A DNA stretch of 40,006 nucleotides from Lysobacter sp. yr284 (GTDB lineage: Bacteria; Pseudomonadota; Gammaproteobacteria; Xanthomonadales; Xanthomonadaceae), in NCBI RefSeq assembly GCF_900107375.1, contig NZ_FNPT01000009.1:1-40006 (forward strand), in the 5' to 3' direction. Position 1 is the stretch's first letter. Every line of letters starts with the position of its first letter. Below, piece after piece: positions 1 through 21,822 of the stretch. The translations under genes were made by a program, and so were the position numbers. The notes below the pieces were generated by a model. The model was given only the letters and a program-made list of their open reading frames with translations. It had not been told where the DNA came from and did no database searches.

Positions 1-1
1 C

Positions 2-12566
<12,565 letters not shown>

Positions 12567-12570
<4 letters not shown>

Positions 12571-13622
12571 TCGGCAAGACCTGGGTGTTCTTCAAACTGC
12601 GCATGCTGCAGATCTCCTACGACAAGAGCGCGCTGTTCTTCTGCTACGTGCTGCCGGTGCTGCTGCTGCTGGGCGTGGGCTATGCCGGCGACTCGCGCAT
12701 CGCCCTGAGCTACGGCGGCGACGCCGCCACGGCCGAGGCCAAGGCGCTGGTGGCCTACCTGGACAAGCACGAGCTGGTGAAGCTGGAGCGCTACGGCGAC
12801 GCCGCCACGCCGGCGCGCGAGGCGCTGCAGAACAACCAGCTCAAGCACTACCTGGAGTTCGCCGCGCCCGGCGCCGGCGCGCCGGCGCGCCTGTACGCCA
12901 ACTCGCTGGCCGAGAACCGGGTCGAGAACACCGCGCTGCAAAGCGTGCTCGACGGCTACTACCGCCAGGGCGCGGTGCCGGCCGGGCCGCAGCAGGAGAC
13001 CGTGGCAATCGGCAAGTTCGGCTCCAAGATCATCAGCCTGCTGCCGGGCCTGATCGGCATGACCTTGCTGATCGTCGGCCTCAACGGCTTCGGCGCGCTG
13101 CTGATCGAGGAAGAGCACCACGGCCTGTACAAGAACATCAAGACCATCGACGTCTCGCCGGTGCCGTTCCTGGCCGGGCTGTTCATGTCGCGGATGATGA
13201 TCGCCTACAGCGTCGCGGCCTCGCTGTACCTGCTCGGCATCTTCGTCTTCGGGGTGCCGTTCGACATCAACTACCTGCTGCTGCTGTTCGTGCTGACCCT
13301 GGGCGCGGTGTCGTTCCTGGCCATGGGGCTGGCCTTCGCCACCATCAGCCCGTCGGTGACCGCCTTCACCGGCATCACCAACTTCGTGCAGATGCCGCTG
13401 ATCCTGCTGGGCGGGGTGTTCTTCTCGGTCAAGGCGCTGCCCGAATGGGTGCAGTGGGTCGCGGTCGGCACGCCGCTGGCGCAGTTCAACACCGCGCTGC
13501 AGGCGATCTTGTTCGATTCGGTGGGCTTCGCCGACCTGGGCAAGGTGCTGCCGCAGATCGCCGGCCTGATGGGCTGGTCGGCGCTGGCGCTGCTGGTGGC
13601 GCGCTTGCGTTTTCGCTGGTAA
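12567..13622 (+). CDS. ABC-2 type transporter permease (DrrB-like)
   Basis: This 351-residue inner-membrane subunit partners the preceding ATPase. The layout is that of ABC-2 permeases: one N-terminal membrane segment (about residues 20-40, FFCYVLPVLLLLGVGYAG), a large hydrophilic loop to about residue 150, then a cluster of about five hydrophobic segments. These include LLPGLIGMTLLIVGLNGFG and the conserved late stretch MPLILLGGVFFSVKALPEW. The four-base overlap with the ATPase gene supports a fixed complex. It probably moves the NRPS product or a precursor across the inner membrane. The exporter role is inferred from family and position. Confidence 0.93.
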
Positions 13623-13627
13623 GGCCG

Positions 13628-13650
13628 CGCCGCGCGCGGCGGACGTTTTT
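13628..13650 (+). terminator. Possible intrinsic terminator or attenuator after the ABC genes
   Basis: CGCCGC-GC-GCGGCG forms a short GC stem that is followed after four bases by five T. The stem is short and the U-tract brief, so it may only attenuate transcription. It lies in the 95-base gap before the aminotransferase gene. Confidence 0.35.
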
Positions 13651-13717
13651 CGGTATCGATGATCGGCAATGGGGACCGCCGCAACGGCGGCCGACGACAA
13701 CCAAAATGGGGATCCAC

Positions 13718-15034
13718 ATGAACGCCAACGCACTGGAAGCCTTCGAGAAATACGAATCGCAAGCCCGCTCGTACTGCCGCGAATTCCCGGTGGTGTTCGC
13801 CCGCGCCAAGAGCAGCTACCTCTACGACGAACGCGGGGAGGCGTTCATCGACTTCCTGTGCGGCGCCGGCGCGCTCAACTACGGCCACAACAACGAAGCG
13901 ATCAAGCAGGCGGTGCTGGACTACATCGGCGGCGACAACATCATGATGAGCCTGGACCTGCACTCGCAGGCCAAGCGCGATTTCATCGAGACCTTCCAGC
14001 GCCTGATCCTGCAGCCGCGCGGGCTGGACTACCGCCTGCAGTTCACCAGCCCGACCGGCACCAGCGTGGTCGAGTCGGCGATCAAGCTGGCGCGCAAGGT
14101 CACCGGCCGCCAGAACGTGGTCGCCTTCACCAACGCCTTCCACGGCATGACCGGCGTGTCGCTGAACCTCACCGCCAACCGCTACCACCGCCAGGCGGTG
14201 GGCTACGGTTCGGTGTCGCGGCTGCCGTACGACGGCTACCTGGGCGAGGTCGATACGGTCGATTTCCTGCGCAAGCTGCTGGAAGACCACAGCTCGGGCC
14301 TGGACCTGCCGGCGGCGGTGATCCTGGAATCGGTGCAGGGCGAGGGCGGCCTCAACGTCGCCTCGGTGCAATGGCTGCGCAAGCTGCGCGAGCTGACCGC
14401 CGAGTTCGGCATCCTGCTGATCGTCGACGACATCCAGGCCGGCTGCGGCCGCACCGGCCGCTTCTTCAGCTTCGAGCGCGCGCAGATCGAGCCGGACCTG
14501 GTGTGCCTGTCCAAGTCGATCGGCGGCATGGGCTTCCCGATGGCGCTGCTGCTGGTGCGTCCGGGCATCGACGCCTGGTCGCCGGGCGAGGACAACGGCA
14601 CCTTCCGCGGCAACAACCTGGCCTTCGTCGCCGCCGCCGAAGCGCTGCGCCGCTACTGGGACGGCCACGCGTTCGAGCGCGAGCTGGCCGACAAGGAAGC
14701 CGGCATCCGCCGCGCGCTGGAGGCCATCGCCGATGCGCATCCGGCGATGGTCCGCCAGGTCCGCGGCCTGGGCCTGATGCAGGGCCTGGAATTCCACGCC
14801 GAGCAGGACACCGCCGCGGTGATCCAGGCCTGCTTCGAGCGCGGGCTGGTGGTGGAGTGCTGCGGTCCGCGCGGGCAGGTGCTCAAGCTGATGCCGGCGC
14901 TGACCATCGAACCCGACGTGCTGGCGCGCGCGCTGGAGATCATCGCCATCGCGGTGGACCTGCGCGCCGAGCACCGGCCGGAACTGGCCGAACTGCTGGC
15001 GCCGCTGGCGGCGGCGCAGGGCGCGCCGGCATGA
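13718..15034 (+). CDS. Diaminobutyrate--2-oxoglutarate aminotransferase, EctB-like
   Basis: This 438-residue class III PLP aminotransferase is expected to make L-2,4-diaminobutyrate from aspartate semialdehyde with glutamate as amino donor. It closely follows the EctB pattern: NYGHNN near residue 55, FTSPTGTSVVESAIKLARKV, FTNAFHGMTG, VQGEGG, IVDDIQAGCGRTG with Asp237 for the PLP nitrogen, CLSKSIGG with Lys266 for the Schiff base, and NGTFRGNNLAFV. The ATG at 13718 is chosen because GGGGA lies just upstream; an in-frame ATG at 13706 would add four residues. No ectA or ectC is nearby, so the product more likely feeds the NRPS than ectoine synthesis, as PvdH-type enzymes do in siderophore clusters. 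The stop overlaps the next start (ATGA). Confidence 0.93.
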   Translation: MNANALEAFEKYESQARSYCREFPVVFARAKSSYLYDERGEAFIDFLCGAGALNYGHNNEAIKQAVLDYIGGDNIMMSLDLHSQAKRDFIETFQRLILQPRGLDYRLQFTSPTGTSVVESAIKLARKVTGRQNVVAFTNAFHGMTGVSLNLTANRYHRQAVGYGSVSRLPYDGYLGEVDTVDFLRKLLEDHSSGLDLPAAVILESVQGEGGLNVASVQWLRKLRELTAEFGILLIVDDIQAGCGRTGRFFSFERAQIEPDLVCLSKSIGGMGFPMALLLVRPGIDAWSPGEDNGTFRGNNLAFVAAAEALRRYWDGHAFERELADKEAGIRRALEAIADAHPAMVRQVRGLGLMQGLEFHAEQDTAAVIQACFERGLVVECCGPRGQVLKLMPALTIEPDVLARALEIIAIAVDLRAEHRPELAELLAPLAAAQGAPA

Positions 15035-15969
15035 AACCGCTGACCGTGCTCGACGCGCTCGACGAAGCGGGCTTCGTCGCCGACTACGTGCAGCGCAACC
15101 GCCCGGTGGTGGTGCGCGACCTCGACTTCGACCCGGCGCGCTGGACCCCGGCGGCGTTCCGCGCCGACCTGGGCGACCTGCCGGTGCAGGTCTACGACGC
15201 GCTGTTCGACCTGCAGGAAGTGGCGACCCTGGCCGACTACCTCGACCGCCAGTTCGGCCATCCCGGCGACTACCGCGAGGGCGTGCCGTACGTGCGCTGG
15301 TACAACCAGCTCAAGGGCGTCGACCACGCCTGGGGCGACGAGGCTTTCGCCCGCCTGGCGCTGCGCTGGCGCATGCCCTCGTTCCTGCCCCGGCAAGGCC
15401 TGCTGGTGCCGGCGCGGGCGCAGTCCGACGCCACCGTCGATGCGTTTCCGTACCGCGGCATCCTGGTGTCCGCGCGCGGCGCGCGCACCCGCATGCACCG
15501 CGACCCGTTCTGCAGCGACGCGGTGGTGGCGCAGTTCCACGGGGTCAAGGAAGTGGCGATGTACCACCCCTCGCGCGCCGAGGAACTGGCCGCGCGCCGC
15601 CAGGACGGCAGCTCGTTCGGCGGCTTCATCGACGTGCGCGGCGCCGACCTGGGCCGGCTCGCGGTCGAGCCGGACTACCACGGCTTCATCCGTCCGGGCG
15701 AGGTGATCTACATCCCGCACGGCTGGCTGCACGACGTGATCGTGGTCGAGGACTCGATCTCGGTGACCTGGAATTTCGTCCACGAGCGCGGATCGATGGA
15801 ATTCATCGACTACCTGATGAGCGGCTCGGAAAGCGACAGCGAGTTCGAAGTGCTGCGCTATTTCTATCGCCAGTCGGGCTATGAGTTCGGTTCCTCGCGC
15901 GACATCGTCAAGGCCTTCAACCAGAAGTTCTGCGAATTGCAGGAACTGCTGGAAGCGCAAGCCGCCTGA
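15031..15969 (+). CDS. JmjC/cupin-8 family Fe(II)/2-oxoglutarate oxygenase
   Basis: This 312-residue protein carries the JmjC double-stranded beta-helix. The metal triad is visible as His156-x-Asp158 in RMHRDPF and His234 in YIPHGWLH, which aligns with the FIH-type YIPxxWxH motif. An Arg or Lys for 2-oxoglutarate is likely in the core (FHGVKEVAMYHP) but cannot be assigned. Such enzymes hydroxylate free amino acids or protein side chains. The four-base overlap with the diaminobutyrate aminotransferase gene suggests that it acts on that amino acid or on a carrier-bound residue, giving a hydroxylated building block. That substrate is inferred. Its last ~60 residues are polar and its stop is followed by a GC hairpin. 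Confidence 0.88.
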   Translation: MKPLTVLDALDEAGFVADYVQRNRPVVVRDLDFDPARWTPAAFRADLGDLPVQVYDALFDLQEVATLADYLDRQFGHPGDYREGVPYVRWYNQLKGVDHAWGDEAFARLALRWRMPSFLPRQGLLVPARAQSDATVDAFPYRGILVSARGARTRMHRDPFCSDAVVAQFHGVKEVAMYHPSRAEELAARRQDGSSFGGFIDVRGADLGRLAVEPDYHGFIRPGEVIYIPHGWLHDVIVVEDSISVTWNFVHERGSMEFIDYLMSGSESDSEFEVLRYFYRQSGYEFGSSRDIVKAFNQKFCELQELLEAQAA

Positions 15970-15983
15970 TCCCGACGCCGTGC

Positions 15984-16015
15984 GCGGCGCCGCTCCCGCA
16001 GGGGGGCGGCGCCGC
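15984..16015. terminator. GC-rich hairpin between the oxygenase and RND genes
   Basis: Two GCGGCGCCGC arms (15984-15993 and 16006-16015) flank a 12-base loop. No T-tract follows, so this is an mRNA-stabilising or Rho-linked structure rather than a classical terminator. It may separate the NRPS-oxygenase transcript from the pump genes. Confidence 0.4.
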
Positions 16016-16056
16016 GGCGCGCGCGGACCGCTCCATCCTCCAAGAGACTCGATGCA

Positions 16057-17127
16057 ATGAGCGCCACTCGCAGCTACCTGGGAATCGGCATCGCGCTGGC
16101 CGTGGTCGGCGCGGTCGCCTGGTTCGGCCTGGCCGGACGACCGCAGCCGGCCGCGGCCGCGACCATCGCCGCGCCGGTGCTCACCGTCAGCGTGGTCGCC
16201 GCGGACAAGCGCGCGGTCGACGACGCCATCGCCGTGGTCGGCGCGACCGTGCCGCGCGAGAACGTGGTGGTGGTGCCGGAGCTGGCCGGCCAGCAGGTGC
16301 GCGAGATCCACGCCGACGTCGGCGACTACGTCAGGAAAGGCCAGCTGCTGGCGGTGCTGGACAGTTCCAACCTCACCATCCAGAGCGCCGGCCTGCGCTC
16401 GGAGTACGAGCGCACCCGCGGCGAGTACGAGCGGGTGCAGTCGCTGCAGCCCTCCGGCGCGGTCAGCCGCGAGTTCGTCGCGCAGAAGAACGCGGCCTAC
16501 CAGGTGGCGCTGGCGAACCTGCGAAACGCCGAGCTGAGCGTGCGCCGCGCGCGCATCGTCGCGCCGACCGACGGGCTGATCTACGAGCGCAGCGCCGCCA
16601 TCGGCGGGCTGACCAGCTTCAGCGAGCCCTTGTTCAAGCTGGCCAAGGACGGGCTGGTGGAGATGGAGGCCAGCGTGCCCGAGCGTCAGGTCGCGCGCCT
16701 GCGCGTCGGGCTGCCGGCGAGTCTGCGCCTGGCCGGCGAGAGCGCGCCGGTGCAGGGCGAGATCCGCCTGATCGCCCCGCGCGTGGACAGCGCCAGCCGC
16801 TCGGCCAGCGTGCGCATCGCCCTGCAGCGCCCCGGCGAGAGCGCGCACCGCGCCGCGGTCGGGATGTTCTGCGAGGCCGCCATCACCGTGGCCCAGGTCG
16901 AAGGCTGGGTGTTGCCGGGCAGCGCGCTGCAGCAGGACGCCGCCGGCGCGTTCGTGTGGTCGGTGCGCGCCGGCAACGCGGTGCGGCGGTTGCCGGTGGA
17001 GGTGGTCGCGCGCACGCCCGAGCACGTGGTGGTCGCGGCGATCGGCGCCAGCGAGCGCGTCGTCGCCAAGGCCGGGCCGTTCCTGCGCGACGGCGACATC
17101 GTCGCGCTGACCCAGGCGCGCCGCTGA
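16057..17127 (+). CDS. RND efflux periplasmic adaptor (membrane fusion protein)
   Basis: This 356-residue periplasmic adaptor links an RND pump to an outer-membrane channel. An N-terminal hydrophobic anchor (about residues 8-26, YLGIGIALAVVGAVAWFGLA) is followed by the lipoyl half-motif VVPELAGQQVREIHADVGDYVRKG. A helical hairpin comes next (about 110-165), then the second lipoyl half with IVAPTDGLIYERSAAIGG, and beta-barrel and membrane-proximal domains. No lipobox Cys is seen, so it is probably anchored by the N-terminal helix. It ends one base before the permease ATG. The pair probably exports the peptide or protects the producer. No TolC-like gene accompanies it here. Confidence 0.93.
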   Translation: MSATRSYLGIGIALAVVGAVAWFGLAGRPQPAAAATIAAPVLTVSVVAADKRAVDDAIAVVGATVPRENVVVVPELAGQQVREIHADVGDYVRKGQLLAVLDSSNLTIQSAGLRSEYERTRGEYERVQSLQPSGAVSREFVAQKNAAYQVALANLRNAELSVRRARIVAPTDGLIYERSAAIGGLTSFSEPLFKLAKDGLVEMEASVPERQVARLRVGLPASLRLAGESAPVQGEIRLIAPRVDSASRSASVRIALQRPGESAHRAAVGMFCEAAITVAQVEGWVLPGSALQQDAAGAFVWSVRAGNAVRRLPVEVVARTPEHVVVAAIGASERVVAKAGPFLRDGDIVALTQARR

Positions 17128-17128
17128 C

Positions 17129-20100
17129 ATGCGCAAGAGCCTGTCCGCCTGGTCGATCGGCAACCCGATCCCGTCGATCCTGCTGTTCGCGCTGCTGACC
17201 ATCGCCGGCCTGCTGGCGTTCCTGGAGCTGCCGATCACCAACATGCCCAACGTGGCCATGCCGGTGGTGACCGTGCAACTGGTGCAGCCGGGCGCGCCGC
17301 CGTCGGAGATCGAGAACCAGATCACCCGCAAGGTCGAGGGCTCGCTGGCCTCGCTGCAGGGCGTGCGCCACGTCAGCTCGAAGATCGTCGAGGGCGTGTC
17401 GCTGACCACGATCGAGTTCGCCCTGGAGACCGACATCGACCGCGCGGTCAACGACACCCGCGACGCGGTCGCCAAGGTCCGCAACCAGCTGCCGACGACG
17501 ATGGAAGAGCCGGTGGTGCAGCGTTCGGAGGACAACGGCGAGGCGATCCTGGTCTACAGCGTCGAGGCGCCGGAGATGAGCGCCGAGGAGCTGAGCTGGT
17601 TCATCGACGACAGCCTGCACCGCGAACTGCTGTCCATCGTCGGCGTGGCGCGGGTGCAGCGCGGCGGCGGCATCGACCGCGAGATCGGCGTGACCCTGGA
17701 CCCGGCCACGCTGTCCGCGCTGGGCGTGACCGCGGCCGAAGTCAGTCGCCAGCTCGCCCAGACCCAGACCGACGTGCCCGGCGGCCGGGTGCTGCTGCAG
17801 GGCACCGAGTACGCGCTGCGCACGGTCGGCCGCGCCGCCACCGTCGAGCAATTGCGCGAGTTGCGCATCGCCGTGGCGGGCGGGCGCGAGGTCAAGCTCG
17901 GCGATCTGGGCACGGTCGCCAACGGCGGCGCCGAGGCGCGCTCGGTGACCCGCCTGGACGGGCGCCCGGCGGTGACCTTCTCGGTGTACAAGAGTCGCGC
18001 CGCCAGCGAGGTGTCGGTCGCGCGCTCGGTGCAGCAGCGCCTGGACGAACTGCAGCAGCGCCGCGGCGACCTCAAGTTCCGCCGCATCTTCTCGCTGGTC
18101 GAGCTGACCGAGACCGGTTTCCGCTCGACCATGTACACCTTCGGGGAAGGCACGATCCTGACCGTGCTGGTGGTGTTCGCGTTCCTGCGCGACCGCCGCG
18201 CGACCGCGATCGCGGCGCTGACCATCCCGCTGTCGATCATCCCGACCTTCCTGTGCATGCAGTGGCTGGGCTTCACCCTCAATTTCGTCAGCCTGGTGGC
18301 GGTGTCGCTGGTTACCGGCGTGCTGGTCGACGACGCCATCGTCGAGATCGAGAACATCCACCGGCACATGCGCGAGGGCCGCGGCCCGCGCGAGGCGGCG
18401 CTGGTCGCCAGCGACGAGATCGGCCTGGCGGTGGTGGCCACGACCCTGGTGATCTGCGCGGTGTTCCTGCCGGTGGGCTTGATGGACGGCTTGCCGGGCC
18501 AGTATTTCAAGCAGTTCGGCCTGACCGTGGCGATCGCCGCGTTCTTCTCGCTGGCGGTGGCGCGGCTGATCACGCCGATGCTGGCCTCGCGCCTGTTGCG
18601 CATGCCCAGGCATGGGCACGAGCAAGGCGACGGGCCGTGGACGCGGCGCTACCTGGCGGCGGTGGAATGGACCCTGCGCCACCGCCTGAAGACGGTGGCG
18701 ATCGCGGTGGCCACGCTGGCCGCCTCGTTCGCGCTGGTGCCGCTGCTGCCCAGCGGCTTCATGCCGTACCAGGACTTCGGCCAGGCCAGCGTCAGCGTCG
18801 AATTGCCGCGCGGCAGCAGCCTGGCCGACACCGACGCGGCCGCGCAGCAGGTCGCGCGCATCCTCAAGGCGCGGCCGGAAGTGGCCTATGCGCTGACCAC
18901 CGCCGGCACCGGCGACGGCGGGGTCAACCGCGCCACGGTGCTGGCCAAGCTGGTGCCGGCGCACGAACGCGCGCTCGACGAACGCGCTTTCGGCAACGCC
19001 ATGCTGCCGCAGCTGGAAGCGCTGCCGGACCTGCGCGCGCGCTTCGACAACGCCACCGGCAGCAAGGACCTGACGTTGTCGCTGGTCAGCGAAGACCCGG
19101 CCGACCTGGCCCGCGCCGCCGAGGCGCTGGAGCGGCAGATGCGCGGGCTGAAGGGATTGAGCAGCGTCGGCAGCGACAGCGGCCAGCAGCAGCCGGAGAT
19201 CACCGTCAACGTCGACTCGGCCAAGGCCGCGCAACTGGGCATCACCGCGCAGCAGATCGGCGATGCGATCAACATCTCCACCATCGGCGACAACGACAAC
19301 CGCCTGGCCAAGTTCGACTACGACCACCGCCAGGTGCCGATCCGGGTGCGCCTGCCGCGCGAGTTCGGCCGCGACCTGGGCGTGCTGGAGAACCTCAAGC
19401 TGGCCACCGCCGACGGCGGCAGCGTGCCGTTGGCGGCGGTGGCGACGCTGCGCTTCGGCGTCGGCCCGACCACGATCGAACGCTACGACCGCCAGCGCCG
19501 CATCGACCTGAGTGCCAACCTCGACGGCATCGCCCTGGGCACCGCGCTGGAACGCATCCGCGCGCTGCCGGCGATGCGCGAGCTGCCGCGCTCGGTCAGC
19601 GTGCTCGACACCGGCGACGCCGAGTTCATGGGCGAGTTGATGGCCAGCTTCCTCAAGGCCATCGGCGCGGGCCTGCTGCTGGTGTACTCGGTGCAGGTGT
19701 TGCTGTATCGCGACTGGCTGCAACCGCTGACCCGCATGGCCGCGCTGCCGCTGTCGATCGGCGGCGCGTTCGCGCTGATGTTCCTGACCGGGACCGAGTT
19801 CGGCCTGCCGGCGATGATCGGCGTGCTGATGTTGATGGGGATCGCAGACAAGAACTCGATCCTGCTGGTTGACTACATGCTCGAGCGCATGCGCGCCGGC
19901 GCGCCGCGGCGCGAGGCCATCGTCGAGGCGTGCCGGGTGCGCGCGCGGCCGATCGTGATGACCTCGCTGGCGATGGCCGCCGGCATGCTGCCGACCGCGA
20001 TCGGCGCCGGCCTGGACGCCGCGTTCCGCGCGCCGATGGCGATCGCGGTGATCGGCGGGCTGGTGTCCTCGACCGCGCTGAGCCTGGTGTTCATGCCGGT

Positions 20101-20194
20101 GTTGTTCAGCTGCATGCGCGATGTCGAGGAATGGCTGTGGGCGCGCTGGCGTACGCACGACGCGCCGCCGCAGCCGCAGCCGGCGGCGTCCTGA
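17129..20194 (+). CDS. RND efflux transporter permease (HAE1/AcrB-like)
   Basis: This 1021-residue inner-membrane proton-driven pump has the usual RND length and two-fold design. It starts with an N-terminal helix (IPSILLFALLTIAGLLAFLELP) and has large periplasmic loops after TM1 and TM7. The TM4 motif VTGVLVDDAIVEIENI, with the proton-relay Asp pair, lies near residue 400. The second half has SGFMPYQDFGQASVSVELPRG and MGIADKNSILLVDYMLERM. The C-terminus is a short Pro/Gln-rich tail. It forms an operon with the adaptor directly upstream. Substrate is unknown; location in the NRPS cluster suggests the peptide. Confidence 0.95.
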   Translation: MRKSLSAWSIGNPIPSILLFALLTIAGLLAFLELPITNMPNVAMPVVTVQLVQPGAPPSEIENQITRKVEGSLASLQGVRHVSSKIVEGVSLTTIEFALETDIDRAVNDTRDAVAKVRNQLPTTMEEPVVQRSEDNGEAILVYSVEAPEMSAEELSWFIDDSLHRELLSIVGVARVQRGGGIDREIGVTLDPATLSALGVTAAEVSRQLAQTQTDVPGGRVLLQGTEYALRTVGRAATVEQLRELRIAVAGGREVKLGDLGTVANGGAEARSVTRLDGRPAVTFSVYKSRAASEVSVARSVQQRLDELQQRRGDLKFRRIFSLVELTETGFRSTMYTFGEGTILTVLVVFAFLRDRRATAIAALTIPLSIIPTFLCMQWLGFTLNFVSLVAVSLVTGVLVDDAIVEIENIHRHMREGRGPREAALVASDEIGLAVVATTLVICAVFLPVGLMDGLPGQYFKQFGLTVAIAAFFSLAVARLITPMLASRLLRMPRHGHEQGDGPWTRRYLAAVEWTLRHRLKTVAIAVATLAASFALVPLLPSGFMPYQDFGQASVSVELPRGSSLADTDAAAQQVARILKARPEVAYALTTAGTGDGGVNRATVLAKLVPAHERALDERAFGNAMLPQLEALPDLRARFDNATGSKDLTLSLVSEDPADLARAAEALERQMRGLKGLSSVGSDSGQQQPEITVNVDSAKAAQLGITAQQIGDAINISTIGDNDNRLAKFDYDHRQVPIRVRLPREFGRDLGVLENLKLATADGGSVPLAAVATLRFGVGPTTIERYDRQRRIDLSANLDGIALGTALERIRALPAMRELPRSVSVLDTGDAEFMGELMASFLKAIGAGLLLVYSVQVLLYRDWLQPLTRMAALPLSIGGAFALMFLTGTEFGLPAMIGVLMLMGIADKNSILLVDYMLERMRAGAPRREAIVEACRVRARPIVMTSLAMAAGMLPTAIGAGLDAAFRAPMAIAVIGGLVSSTALSLVFMPVLFSCMRDVEEWLWARWRTHDAPPQPQPAAS

Positions 20195-20242
20195 TCCGGC
20201 CGCCGGCTGCGTCCCTTCGTTGCGCTACCCGAGCTTTCGCCG

Positions 20243-21058
20243 ATGCCGACTTCGTATCCGCTGTCCTCGCCGTCTCCTGCCTCGTCCGACGGGCCGCGCC
20301 TGCCGTGGTTGCTGCGCCGCCCCGGCGCGCCGCGCGCGCTGCGCCTGTACGGCTTCGCCTACGCCGGCGGCGACGCCGGCATGTACCTGTCGTGGCAGCC
20401 CTCGCTGGGCGCGCAGATCGAGGCCTGCGGCGTGCAGCTGCCGGGCCGCGGCGTGCGCCTGCGCGAGCCGCCGGCGCAGGCGATGGAGCCGCTGGTGGAG
20501 CGCCTGGCCGCGGACATCGCCGCGCAGCCGCGGCAGCCGTTCGCGCTGTTCGGCCACAGCCTGGGCGCGCTGCTCGCGTTCGAGGTCGCGCGCCGGCTGC
20601 AGCGGCTCGGCGCGCCGGCGCCGCTGCACCTGTTCGTGTCGGCGTGCGAGGCGCCGGGCTACCGGCGCGTGGGCCGCGACCTGCACAAGCTGCCCGACGA
20701 GGCGCTGATCGAGGTGTTGCGCGACTACAACGGCACGCCGGCCGAAGTGCTCGGCGACCGCGAGTTCATGGCCCTGGTGCTGCCGACCCTGCGCGCGGAT
20801 TTCGCCCTGGCCTGCGAATACGTCCACCGGCCGGGGCCGAAGCTGCGGGTGCCGATGAGCGTGCTGGTCGGCGAACGCGAGCGCGAAGGGCGCTGGAGCG
20901 AAGTCGATCGCTGGGCCGAGCAGACCGAAGCGGGCTGCGAACTGCACCGCTTCGACGGCGGCCACCTGTTCGTCGACAGCCACCGCGCGGCGGTGGTCGA
21001 TCGCGTGCGCGAAACCCTGCTGCGCGCGCTGTCCGCGCCCAGGGCGCAGGCCGGCTGA
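20243..21058 (+). CDS. Type II thioesterase
   Basis: This 271-residue alpha/beta hydrolase of the stand-alone NRPS/PKS thioesterase family removes stalled or wrong acyl groups from carrier domains. The nucleophile elbow is FGHSLG (Ser106), the catalytic His is in DGGHLF (His241), and LPGRGVRLREPP is a family-typical early motif. The acidic member normally found after the VLVG strand is not obvious: the stretch reads VLVGEREREGRW, with Glu/Arg where an Asp is usual. The gene lies 48 bases after the pump gene. Because the NRPS has no thioesterase domain of its own, this enzyme might also help release the product. That is speculative. Confidence 0.93.
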   Translation: MPTSYPLSSPSPASSDGPRLPWLLRRPGAPRALRLYGFAYAGGDAGMYLSWQPSLGAQIEACGVQLPGRGVRLREPPAQAMEPLVERLAADIAAQPRQPFALFGHSLGALLAFEVARRLQRLGAPAPLHLFVSACEAPGYRRVGRDLHKLPDEALIEVLRDYNGTPAEVLGDREFMALVLPTLRADFALACEYVHRPGPKLRVPMSVLVGEREREGRWSEVDRWAEQTEAGCELHRFDGGHLFVDSHRAAVVDRVRETLLRALSAPRAQAG

Positions 21059-21089
21059 CCCGCGCGCAGCGGGGCGGGGCAGGGCAGGC

Positions 21090-21111
21090 CGCGCGGCGTC
21101 GCCGCCGCGCG
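21090..21111. terminator. Hairpin between convergent thioesterase and luxR-type genes
   Basis: CGCGCGGCG and CGCCGCGCG form a perfect nine-base stem with a four-base loop (TCGC) in the 61-base gap between convergent genes. It lacks a T-tract. Position suggests a shared transcription end. Confidence 0.45.
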
Positions 21112-21119
21112 GGCCGGGC

Positions 21120-21818
21120 TCAACCCAGGTTCATGCGGTTGGCGATGCTGACCGCCTGGGTGCGGTTGAGCACGTTCAACTTCGAGTAGATGTTGCGCAG
21201 ATGAAACTTCACCGTGCGCTCGGCGATCGACAGGATCAGGCCGACCTCGCGCGAGGTGCGGCCCTCGGCGATCCACTGCAGCACTTCCTTCTCGCGTTCG
21301 GTCAGGTCGTTGGCGCGCTCGAACAGCGCCGGGACGGGCGCCGGACGCGGCGGTTGCAGCGGATACGGGCGCGGCGAATGGGCCGGTTCGGGGTAGCCGG
21401 CCGCGTGGCGGGCGGGCGCATCCAGCGCGGCGGCGTGGTAGGCCGGGGCGATCGCGCGCGAGGTCTCGGCCGGCTTCGGCGCGGCGGCGACGTCGCTCAG
21501 GTACCAGGGGCGCTCGCGCTCTTGCGGCGGGCGTTCCTTGGCCGGATGCGGGTCGGGCGCGGCGGGGTCGGGCCAGGGCGGCGCGGCGAGCAGGCCGGTG
21601 CCGCCGCCGTGCAGGAAATACATCTGCAGGCAGCCGGAAATGAAATCGGCGAACAGCGCCCGGGTCGCGGCCTGTTGCTCCTCGGCCAGGTCGTGCCCAG
21701 GGGCGACCAGGGCCTGCAGTTTATGCAGGACGTCTTCCAGGTACTGCTTGCACCCAGGGGCCTGCGGCGATTGCGTGCGTGCGGCGCCGGGCCGGTCTCG
21801 CGAGACAGCTCCTTCCAC
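21120..21818 (-). CDS. LuxR-type HTH transcriptional regulator
   Basis: This 232-residue protein has a LuxR/FixJ-type DNA-binding domain in its last ~64 residues: LTEREKEVLQWIAEG, then TSREVGLILSIAERTVKFHL, then NIYSKLNVLNRTQAVSIANR. The N-terminal ~100 residues match no autoinducer-binding, receiver or PAS domain that I recognise, and residues ~75-165 are a Pro/Ala/Arg-rich linker. A GTG start is chosen because GGAGGG lies four bases upstream. It points toward the NRPS cluster from the right and is the only regulator next to it, so it is the best candidate for cluster control. The targets are inferred. Confidence 0.88.
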   Translation of the reverse strand: MEGAVSRDRPGAARTQSPQAPGCKQYLEDVLHKLQALVAPGHDLAEEQQAATRALFADFISGCLQMYFLHGGGTGLLAAPPWPDPAAPDPHPAKERPPQERERPWYLSDVAAAPKPAETSRAIAPAYHAAALDAPARHAAGYPEPAHSPRPYPLQPPRPAPVPALFERANDLTEREKEVLQWIAEGRTSREVGLILSIAERTVKFHLRNIYSKLNVLNRTQAVSIANRMNLG

Positions 21819-21822
21819 GAAT

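Noticed and set aside
13718-15034. Ectoine biosynthesis gene cluster
   Set aside because: Only the EctB-like gene is present; no EctA or EctC lies near, and the neighbours belong to the NRPS cluster.
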